Part shown: positions 57,612 through 64,000 of the stretch, piece by piece
How positions within the stretch are numbered: the stretch's first letter is position 1
Layout of the letters: every line of letters begins with the position of its first letter
Assembly (NCBI RefSeq): GCF_020165195.1
Contig: NZ_JAIUHR010000001.1
Span: 372,001-436,000, forward strand
Direction: 5' to 3'
DNA length: 64,000 nt
DNA from: Mesorhizobium sp. CA14
GTDB taxonomy: Bacteria; Pseudomonadota; Alphaproteobacteria; Rhizobiales; Rhizobiaceae
Made by a program: the position numbers and the translations under genes
Notes under the pieces: generated by a model
Seen by the model: the letters and a program-made list of their open reading frames with translations, nothing else
Told to the model about the DNA's origin: nothing
The model's database searches: none

Positions 57612-58787
57612 ATGGCCGAACCTCCGCTGAAAGGCATCCGCGTTATCGAACTCGCCCGCATCCTGGCCGGTCCCTGGGCCGGGCAGTTGCTGGCCGATCT
57701 AGGCGCCGATGTCATCAAGGTCGAAAGCCCAGACGGCGGCGACGATACCCGCAAATGGGGTCCGCCCTTCGTCATGAGCCATGACGGCGAGAACCTCTCG
57801 GCCGCCTATTACCATTCCTGCAATCGCGGCAAGCGCTCCATCGCCATCGATTTCTCCAAGCCCGAGGGCGCCGAGACGCTGCGCAGGCTGGTCGCCACCG
57901 CCGACGTGCTGATCGAGAATTTCAAGCTCGGCGGCCTGAAGAAATACGGCCTCGACTATGAGAGCCTGAAGGCGATCAATCCCCGCCTCGTCTATTGCTC
58001 GATCACCGGCTTCGGCCAGGACGGCCCCTATGCGCCGCGCGCGGGCTATGATTTCATCATCCAGGCCATGGCCGGGATGATGTCGATCACCGGCGAGCCT
58101 GGCCGCGAGCCGCAGAAGGCCGGCGTCGCCATCTCCGATCTGTTCACCGGCCTCTATTCTGTAGTCGCAATCCAGGCGGCACTGCGCCATGCCGAAAAGA
58201 CCGGCGAGGGTCAGCTTATCGACATGGCGCTCTACGACAGCCAGATCTCGGCGCTCGGCAACCAGAACCTCAACTATCTCGTCTCCGGCAAGTCGCCGGT
58301 GCAGATGGGAAACGCGCATATGAACATCGCCCCTTACGAGGTGCTGCCGGTGAGGGACGGCCACATCATCCTCGCGGTCGGCAATGACGGCCAGTTCGGC
58401 AAGTTCTGCGCCGTGGTCGGCCTCGCCGATCTCCCCACCAATCCGGATTTCGCCACCAACCCCGCCCGCGTCGCCAACCGGGTGAAGCTGCGCGAGTTGA
58501 TCATCGCGACGCTGAGCACCTGGGATCGCGATCCGCTGCTGGCGAAGCTCGAGGCTGCCGGCGTGCCGGCAAGCCCGATCAACACCATCGGCCAGATGTT
58601 CGACGATCCGCAGACCATCGCGCGCGGCATGCGGCTCGACCTCGACGACGGCCATGGCAATCGCCTGCCTTCGGTGCGCGCGCCGATGGTGATGTCGGGC
58701 ACGCCGCTCGTCTATGAACGCCCCTCGCCGCGCCTTGGCGAGCACACGCAAGAAATCCTTGCCGAACTGGAGAGAGCAGCAAAATGA
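57612..58787 (+). CDS. CaiB/BaiF family (class III) CoA-transferase
   Basis: Class III CoA-transferases move CoA between carboxylic acids. The 391-residue protein shows the family profile: IRVIELARILAGPWAGQLLA, LGADVIKVESPDGGDDTRKW, NRGKRSIAIDFSKPEGAETL, and the catalytic Asp region TGEGQLIDMALYDSQISAL. The stop overlaps the ThDP enzyme gene by 4 bp, so the two probably share a pathway. Formyl-CoA:oxalate transfer is one option in such pairs, but the specific substrate cannot be read from sequence. Confidence 0.92.
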   Translation: MAEPPLKGIRVIELARILAGPWAGQLLADLGADVIKVESPDGGDDTRKWGPPFVMSHDGENLSAAYYHSCNRGKRSIAIDFSKPEGAETLRRLVATADVLIENFKLGGLKKYGLDYESLKAINPRLVYCSITGFGQDGPYAPRAGYDFIIQAMAGMMSITGEPGREPQKAGVAISDLFTGLYSVVAIQAALRHAEKTGEGQLIDMALYDSQISALGNQNLNYLVSGKSPVQMGNAHMNIAPYEVLPVRDGHIILAVGNDGQFGKFCAVVGLADLPTNPDFATNPARVANRVKLRELIIATLSTWDRDPLLAKLEAAGVPASPINTIGQMFDDPQTIARGMRLDLDDGHGNRLPSVRAPMVMSGTPLVYERPSPRLGEHTQEILAELERAAK

Positions 58788-60433
58788 AAACCGGCGGACA
58801 ACTGATCGTCGAGGCGCTCGAAGCGAACGGCGCCGACCGCATCTTCTGCGTTCCGGGCGAATCCTATCTCGCGGTGCTCGACGCGCTGCACGACTCTTCG
58901 ATCCGCACAATCGTCTGCCGCCAGGAAGGCGGTGCTGCGATGATGGCCGACTGCCAGGGAAGGCTGACCGGCAAGCCGGGCATCTGCTTCGTCACCCGCG
59001 GCCCCGGCGCCACCAACGCCTCGGCCGGCGTCCATATCGCGATGCAGGATTCGGTGCCGATGATCCTGTTCATCGGCCAAGTCGCCAGCCACGCCAAGGA
59101 GCGCGAAGCCTTCCAGGAGGTCGACTACAAGCGCTTCTTTGGCGATATCGCCAAATGGGTGGTCGAGATCGACGATGCCGCGCGCATCCCGGAATTCGTC
59201 ACGCGCGCCTTCGCCGTGGCGACTTCCGGCCGTCCCGGCCCGGTGGTCATCTCGCTGCCGGAAGACATGCTGACCAGCGAGGTCGAGGCTCCGGAAGCGC
59301 TGCCGCACACGCCGGTCGAGACGCGTCCCGGTGAAGCCGAGATCGACGTACTGGAGATGTTGCTGAGCAACGCAAAGCGGCCGTTCGTCATTCTCGGCGG
59401 CACGCGCTGGAATGAGGAAGCGGTGGCGCATATGCGCCAGATCGCCGAGACCTGGTCATTGCCGGTCGGCTGCTCCTTCCGCCGCCAGATGCTGTTCGAT
59501 CATCTGCATCCGAACTACGCCGGCGATGTCGGCATCGGCATCAATCCCAAGCTGGCGGAGCGGATCAAGCAGGCCGACGTCGTGCTTTTGATCGGCGGCC
59601 GCTTGGGCGAGATGCCGTCCTCCGACTACACATTGCTGAAAAGCCCCTATCCCGACCAGGCGCTTGTGCATGTTCATGCCGATGCCGGCGAGCTCGGCCG
59701 CGTCTATCGGCCGACGATAGCCATCAATGCTTCGCCCGCCGCCTTCGTCGCGGCTTTTGCCAAGCGCAGGCCAACGGCCAAGCCTGCCTGGGCGGGCGAG
59801 GCGGAAAAGGCGCATGCCGCCTATCTCGAATGGTCGACGCCGCCGCAGACCGGCCCGGGCGCCGTCCAGATGGGCCCGATCATGGACTATCTCGGAAAGG
59901 TTCTGCCGGAAGATGCCATCCTCACCAATGGCGCCGGCAACTACGCCACCTGGGTGCATCGCTTCTACCGCAACCGCCGCTTCGGCACGCAGGCGGCCCC
60001 GACTTCCGGATCGATGGGCTATGGCACGCCGGCCGCAGTCGCCGCCAAGTCACTGTTCCCGGATCGCACGGTGGTTGCCTTTGCCGGCGACGGCTGCTTC
60101 CTGATGAACGGCCAGGAGTTCGCGACGGCTGTCCAGTATGACCTGCCGATCGTCGTGATCGTCGTCAATAACGGCATTTACGGCACGATCCGCATGCATC
60201 AGGAGCGGGAATATCCAAGCCGCGTCGTCGCCACCGACCTTAAAAACCCGGACTTCGCGGCGCTGGCCCGCGCCTATGGCGGCCATGGCGAGACGGTGGA
60301 AAAAACCGCCGACTTCGCGCCGGCCTTCGAGCGCGCGCGCGCCAGCGGCAAGCCGGCGATCGTCGAGATCAAGCTGGATCCCGAAGCGATCACGCCGACC
60401 CGCACGCTGACGCAGATCCGCAACAAGGCCTGA
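58784..60433 (+). CDS. Thiamine diphosphate-dependent enzyme (acetolactate synthase-like)
   Basis: This 549-residue protein of the AHAS/benzoylformate decarboxylase superfamily has the catalytic Glu (E48 in VCRQEGGAAMMADC). The N-terminal PYR domain contains FVTRGPGATNASAGVHIAMQ. The C-terminal ThDP motif runs GDGCFLMNGQEFATAVQYDL through IVVNNGIYGTIRMHQER. The regulatory subunit of acetolactate synthase is not nearby. Coupling to a CoA-transferase suggests a carboligase or decarboxylase acting on an acyl-CoA or 2-keto acid. Confidence 0.9.
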   Translation: MKTGGQLIVEALEANGADRIFCVPGESYLAVLDALHDSSIRTIVCRQEGGAAMMADCQGRLTGKPGICFVTRGPGATNASAGVHIAMQDSVPMILFIGQVASHAKEREAFQEVDYKRFFGDIAKWVVEIDDAARIPEFVTRAFAVATSGRPGPVVISLPEDMLTSEVEAPEALPHTPVETRPGEAEIDVLEMLLSNAKRPFVILGGTRWNEEAVAHMRQIAETWSLPVGCSFRRQMLFDHLHPNYAGDVGIGINPKLAERIKQADVVLLIGGRLGEMPSSDYTLLKSPYPDQALVHVHADAGELGRVYRPTIAINASPAAFVAAFAKRRPTAKPAWAGEAEKAHAAYLEWSTPPQTGPGAVQMGPIMDYLGKVLPEDAILTNGAGNYATWVHRFYRNRRFGTQAAPTSGSMGYGTPAAVAAKSLFPDRTVVAFAGDGCFLMNGQEFATAVQYDLPIVVIVVNNGIYGTIRMHQEREYPSRVVATDLKNPDFAALARAYGGHGETVEKTADFAPAFERARASGKPAIVEIKLDPEAITPTRTLTQIRNKA

Positions 60434-60501
60434 GCGTCGACAAAAGCCTAGGCAGAGTTCCTTCGCGCCGACGTCCGAATTGATCGCGATCCTATCGGGC
60501 G

Positions 60502-60942
60502 CTACATCGCCTTCTCGATCTGGCCGCGGATTTCGCCGTCCTTGTTCTTGGCTGTGTGGACGTTGACATAATATTTGCCGGCCTCCAGATCGGCTGCCTG
60601 CTCGTCGGTGAGCGTCGCCGATCCCTTGATGGGACTCTTGAGCTTACCTTTGAATGGGATCACCGGGTCCGCGTTTGCGCCCATATCCGCCGGCCCGTGT
60701 ATGTGGGCGGCCACGGCGGGCCCGCTGAGGCCGGAATATTTGACGTTCCAGCTGAGCTTCTTGCTTGTGGTGTCGAAGGTGAGTGTGGCGGTTCCCTTGC
60801 CCTTGGTGGTGACGGGCGGGCTCTGCTGGCTCCCGTCGAGCGTCGCCTTGTACTTCACCATCTCGGCCATGGCCGGTGATGCGAGAAGGAAGGCGGTCGA
60901 AACGGCCAAGGCCGAAAGCATCGGCACGGATAGGATGCGCAT
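60502..60942 (-). CDS. Secreted CHRD-domain protein
   Basis: The start at 60942 (MRILSVPMLSALAVSTAFLL) gives 146 residues with a signal peptide cleaved near SPAMA-EMV. The mature part is one CHRD domain: YKATLDGSQQSPPVTTKGKG, AAHIHGPADMGANADPVI, and YYVNVHTAKNKDGEIRGQIE. CHRD domains occur in chordin and in many bacterial extracellular proteins. Their bacterial role is unknown. The upstream 31 in-frame codons are excluded because they precede the signal peptide. Confidence 0.88.
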   Translation of the reverse strand: MRILSVPMLSALAVSTAFLLASPAMAEMVKYKATLDGSQQSPPVTTKGKGTATLTFDTTSKKLSWNVKYSGLSGPAVAAHIHGPADMGANADPVIPFKGKLKSPIKGSATLTDEQAADLEAGKYYVNVHTAKNKDGEIRGQIEKAM

Positions 60943-61059
60943 GAAGAACCTCCGTTGATTGCAGCACCCTTCGCGGCTCCCCTGCGCGCGGATGCGCCAA
61001 TTAACGGCCGAGTGGCCGAATGTATCCCGGCACACAGTTATTTTTTACCGCAGGCAACG

Positions 61060-61082
61060 AAAAAGGGGCGGTCGCCCGCCCC
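61060..61082 (-). terminator. Intrinsic terminator after the ABC importer genes
   Basis: On the minus strand GGGGCGG pairs with CCGCCCC around a GCGA tetraloop, followed by TTTTT. It begins 28 bp after the stop of the substrate-binding protein gene and ends that operon. Confidence 0.9.
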
Positions 61083-61109
61083 TTCCATCTTCCGCATTGA
61101 GAGCGGAGC

Positions 61110-62081
61110 TTACTTGATCGCCTTGTCGGTGATCGCAGTCGTATAGGCGCCGCTCGCCTCCTTGCTGATGATCTTCTGGTCGAGCAGCGCCTTGGCGGTG
61201 CGCTCGTAAGCGGCCGGGATCAGCTTGCCGTCGGCATTGTCGACCAGCTTGGCCACTTCCTTCATCATGAACTTCTGGTGGTTCTCGTCCTGGCCGCCGG
61301 CGTCGACGACGATCTCGGCCGCCTCGTCGGTGTTCTCCGTGGCGTATTTCCAACCCTTCATCGAGGCGCGCACGAAGCGCACCATCTTGTCCTCGAAGGC
61401 CGGGTCCTTGAGCTTGTCCTCGAGCGTGTAGAGCCCGTCCTCCAGAAGGTCGTTGCCCATGGCGGAGTAGTTGAACACGACCAGGTCTTCCGGCTTGTAG
61501 CCGGCGTCGAGCACCTGGCCGTATTCATTGTAGGTCATCACAGAGATGCAGTCGGCCTGTTTCTGGATCAGCGGCTGCACGTCAAAACTCTGCTTGAGCA
61601 CGGTCACGCCGTCCGGGCCGCCATCGGTCTTGAGGCCGATCTTGTTCATCCAGGCGAAGAACGGATATTCGTTGCCGAAGAACCAGACGCCGAGCGTGTG
61701 GCCCTTGAAGTCGGCTTCCGTCTTGATCGGTCCATTCTTGGGGCAGACCAGCTCCATGCCGGCCTTCTTGAACGGCTGGGCAATGTTGACCAGCATCACG
61801 CCCTTGTCGCGGGCCGCGAGCGCGCCGCCCATCCAGTCGACGATGACGTCGGCGCCGCCGCCGGCGATCACCTGCTCGGGCGCGATGTCCGGGCCGCCCG
61901 GCTTGATATCGACGTCGAGGCCTTCGGCGTCATAGAAACCCTTGGCCTTGGCGACATAATAGCCGGCGAACTGGGCCTGCGTGACCCATTTCAGTTGCAG
62001 TGTCACCTTGTCGGCGGCCATCGCCTGGAAGGCGGCCAGCGACATGGCGCCGGCCAGAGCAGAAATCAGCAGTCTTTTCAT
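61110..62081 (-). CDS. ABC importer substrate-binding protein (NMT1/THI5-like)
   Basis: This periplasmic binding protein has 323 residues from ATG 62081, with a signal peptide (MKRLLISALAGAMSLAAFQA). The NMT1/THI5 fold is recognisable: LQLKWVTQAQFAGYYVAKAK, then GFYDAEGLDVDIKPGGPD, then GADVIVDWMGGALAARDKG, and LGVWFFGNEYPFFAW. Such proteins bind thiamine pyrimidine precursors, riboflavin, nitrate or aromatic sulfonates. Pyrimidine-type ligands are the most likely here. It follows two permease genes, with the terminator just downstream. Confidence 0.9.
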   Translation of the reverse strand: MKRLLISALAGAMSLAAFQAMAADKVTLQLKWVTQAQFAGYYVAKAKGFYDAEGLDVDIKPGGPDIAPEQVIAGGGADVIVDWMGGALAARDKGVMLVNIAQPFKKAGMELVCPKNGPIKTEADFKGHTLGVWFFGNEYPFFAWMNKIGLKTDGGPDGVTVLKQSFDVQPLIQKQADCISVMTYNEYGQVLDAGYKPEDLVVFNYSAMGNDLLEDGLYTLEDKLKDPAFEDKMVRFVRASMKGWKYATENTDEAAEIVVDAGGQDENHQKFMMKEVAKLVDNADGKLIPAAYERTAKALLDQKIISKEASGAYTTAITDKAIK

Positions 62082-62120
62082 CTTATTACCCTCTGAAGTT
62101 AGCACCCAAACCCACCGCCC

Positions 62121-63275
62121 CTATCCACCACGGACAGAGGGATGCCAAAATGTGACGGCTCTCTCGACGAGAGCGACCACGCCATAAAAGACCGAACCCG
62201 CAAGTGCTGCAACTGCGATTTCGGCCCACACCATGTCGATGTTCATCCGCCCGACTTCCGTCGAGATGCGGAATCCCATGCCGACCACGGGCGTACCGAA
62301 GAACTCCGCGACGATGGCGCCGATCAGCGCCAGCGTCGAGTTGATCTTCAGCGCATTGAAGATGAACGGCATTGCCGCCGGCAGCCTGAGCTTGAGCAGC
62401 GTCGGCCAATAGCCCGATGCATAAGTGCGCATCAGGTCGCGCTCCATATGCCCGGATGCGGCAAGCCCCGCCACCGTGTTCACCAGCATCGGGAAGAAGG
62501 TCATGATGATGACCACCGCGGCCTTGGACGGCCAGTCGAAGCCGAACCACATGACCATGATGGGTGCCACGCCGATGATCGGCAGCGCCGAAACCATATT
62601 GCCGATCGGCAGCAGCCCGCGCCGCAGGAACGGCACGCGGTCGGCGAGGATGGCGACGGTGAAGCCGGCGAGATTGCCGACGACATAGCCGATCAGCACC
62701 GCCTTGAAGATCGTCTGCCGCACATCCGACCCCAGGATCGGCAGTGAGTTGGCGATGCGCGCGCCGATGGCGCTCGGCGGCGGCAAAAGAATGAAGGGGA
62801 TGCCGGCGCCGCGCGTCACCGCCTCCCAGATGATCAGGATCCAGGCGCCGAAGATCGCCGGGATGATCAGGCGCAGCGCGTTCCTTGCGACGCTCCCGCT
62901 TGGACGCATCGAGGAGAGCAACGCAACGCAGCGCCAGGCCAGCAGCCAGGCAGCGGCAAGCAGCAGGAAATATGGCGCCAGCGCCGTGCCCTCGAAACCG
63001 GCTATGCCCTTGACCAAGAGCCAGGCTGCGGCATGAGCGCCGACGAAAAGCACGATGGCCTCAACGACTGGCGTCAGCCTTAAGATCGAGACCAGCGCCG
63101 CAATGAGCAACAGCCCGATGATCAGCCCCTTCGCGCCCATATAGGGATAGGCCAGCGTTGCGGCCGGATCCGCCAGCGCGGCTGCCTCCGGCTTCGTCAT
63201 TGCGCCAAGCGCAAGGGCGATGAAACAAAGCAGGATCGCCAGCACCGATTGCCATGATGGCTTCAGCCAATTCAT
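62121..63275 (-). CDS. ABC importer permease 1
   Basis: This inner-membrane permease of the BPD_transp_1 family has 384 residues. The C-terminal half has the EAA loop region with GYVVGNLAGFTVAILADRVPF, FFPMLVNTVAGLAASGHMER and LRLPAAMPFIFNALKINSTL. The first 130 residues form extra hydrophobic helices beyond the roughly 250-residue norm. The start overlaps the stop of the second permease gene by 4 bp. It ends 39 bp before the binding protein gene. Confidence 0.92.
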   Translation of the reverse strand: MNWLKPSWQSVLAILLCFIALALGAMTKPEAAALADPAATLAYPYMGAKGLIIGLLLIAALVSILRLTPVVEAIVLFVGAHAAAWLLVKGIAGFEGTALAPYFLLLAAAWLLAWRCVALLSSMRPSGSVARNALRLIIPAIFGAWILIIWEAVTRGAGIPFILLPPPSAIGARIANSLPILGSDVRQTIFKAVLIGYVVGNLAGFTVAILADRVPFLRRGLLPIGNMVSALPIIGVAPIMVMWFGFDWPSKAAVVIIMTFFPMLVNTVAGLAASGHMERDLMRTYASGYWPTLLKLRLPAAMPFIFNALKINSTLALIGAIVAEFFGTPVVGMGFRISTEVGRMNIDMVWAEIAVAALAGSVFYGVVALVERAVTFWHPSVRGG

Positions 63276-64000
63276 GCCGGCCTCCCGCCCATGGCGCGAT
63301 CGACCAGGCGTCCGGCGATGCCCACGACCATCACCAGCAGCGCCGCGACGACGGACCCCGCGACCAGCGCCGACCAGATATCGACGGTCTGGCTGTAATA
63401 GGCGCCAGCAAGCAGCTTCGCGCCGATGCCGGCGACCGCACCCGTCGGCAATTCGCCGACGATGGCGCCGACGAGGCTTGCCGCCACCGCCACCTTCATC
63501 GAGGTGAACAGGAACGGCACCGAGGCCGGCACCCTCAGCTTCCAGAAGGTCTGCGAGGCGCTGGCATTATAGGTGTGCATCAGATCGAGATGCATGAGCT
63601 CGGGCGAGCGCAGGCCTTTCACCATGCCGACGGCGACGGGGAAGAACGACAGATAGGTCGAGATCAGCGCCTTGGGGATCAGGCCGGTGATGCCGATTGC
63701 CGCCAGCACCACGATGATCATCGGCGCCACCGCCAGGATCGGAATGGTCTGCGAAGCGATGATCCACGGCATCAGGCTGCGGTCGAGCGTCGCCACATGC
63801 ACGATGCCGACGGCAATGACGATGCCGAGCGCCGTACCGAAGGCGAAGCCGAGCAGCGTCGAGGACAGGGTCACCCAGGCGTTGTAGACGAGGCTGCGGC
63901 TCGACGTGACGGACCGCAGGAAGGTGTTTTGGAAGAAATTCACCGCCACTTGATGCGGCGCCGGCAGCGTCGGCTTCGGCTGCGACAGCGTCTTGCCGAT
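63272..64000 (-). CDS. ABC importer permease 2 (N-terminus beyond the right edge)
   Basis: This is a second BPD_transp_1 permease, 242 residues visible. The conserved loop is in LRVPASVPFLFTSMKVAVAA, with VHVATLDRSLMPWIIASQTI and LISTYLSFFPVAVGMVKGLR. The frame stays open to the last base (QPKPTLPAPHQVAVNFFQNT), so the start lies outside the window. A GTG at 63949 is possible but leaves a short N-terminus. An ATPase gene is expected further upstream, off the edge. Confidence 0.92.
   Translation of the reverse strand: MGKTLSQPKPTLPAPHQVAVNFFQNTFLRSVTSSRSLVYNAWVTLSSTLLGFAFGTALGIVIAVGIVHVATLDRSLMPWIIASQTIPILAVAPMIIVVLAAIGITGLIPKALISTYLSFFPVAVGMVKGLRSPELMHLDLMHTYNASASQTFWKLRVPASVPFLFTSMKVAVAASLVGAIVGELPTGAVAGIGAKLLAGAYYSQTVDIWSALVAGSVVAALLVMVVGIAGRLVDRAMGGRPA

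Noticed and set aside
57612..60433. Calling the CoA-transferase/ThDP pair Frc/Oxc for oxalate breakdown
   Set aside because: The ThDP enzyme sequence looks nearer acetolactate synthases, and I could not confirm oxalyl-CoA residues. Left as family-level names.

Overview
The window is a chromosomal segment of a high-GC alphaproteobacterium. A complete rhizobial-type division and cell-wall (dcw) cluster, a long FtsZ with a Pro/Gln-rich linker, btaAB betaine-lipid genes behind a PhoB box, and an ArsR-methyltransferase fusion next to metF point to the Rhizobiales. Mesorhizobium or a close relative is the best guess. This is inferred from gene content and protein sequence recognised by eye, not from a database search.

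Positions 1-24928 (all minus strand): a nearly gap-free block read right to left as mraZ, rsmH, ftsL, ftsI, murE, murF, mraY, murD, ftsW, murG, murC, murB, ddl, ftsQ, ftsA, ftsZ, then lpxC, bamD, recN and ligA (cut by the left edge). Most junctions are 4-bp ATGA overlaps. Two breaks stand out: a 0.3-kb gap between murB and ddl, and a 0.4-kb gap after ftsZ that holds an intrinsic terminator. Upstream of mraZ, four (T/C)GGG boxes at exact 10-bp spacing lie over a plausible sigma70 promoter, as expected for MraZ autoregulation.

Positions 25-30.4 kb: a PLP-dependent sulfur amino acid enzyme, a ParE/ParD-like toxin-antitoxin pair, the RNase P RNA gene, a lytic transglycosylase, an amidase overlapping a TerB-DnaJ protein, and a small lipoprotein. 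Positions 30.5-36.2 kb: a fused hydantoinase/5-oxoprolinase, then btaA-btaB preceded by four 11-bp-spaced PhoB half-sites, so phosphate-starvation control of betaine lipid synthesis is likely. Positions 36-40 kb: a serine hydrolase and two more murein-active enzymes.

Positions 40-51 kb: accessory metabolism. A divergent LysR/SDR pair is bracketed on both sides by heptanucleotide tandem repeats that form hairpins. Then come a group IV amino acid decarboxylase, an EamA exporter, an unlisted 28-residue membrane microprotein with its own promoter and terminator, metF with its ArsR-methyltransferase partner, trmO/DUF2293, an SDR, a MOSC protein, a membrane methyltransferase and a KAS III-like enzyme. 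Two strongly folded intergenic elements lie at 47659-47740 and 48649-48767.

Positions 51-64 kb: tam, ettA, a membrane GGDEF protein, a secreted RNase T2, an alpha/beta hydrolase, a coupled CoA-transferase/ThDP-enzyme pair, a CHRD protein, and an NMT1/THI5-type ABC importer with two permeases, the second cut by the right edge. No tRNA, rRNA, CRISPR array, insertion sequence or prophage was recognised. The most novel-looking items are the microprotein, the two folded intergenic elements and the heptamer arrays.
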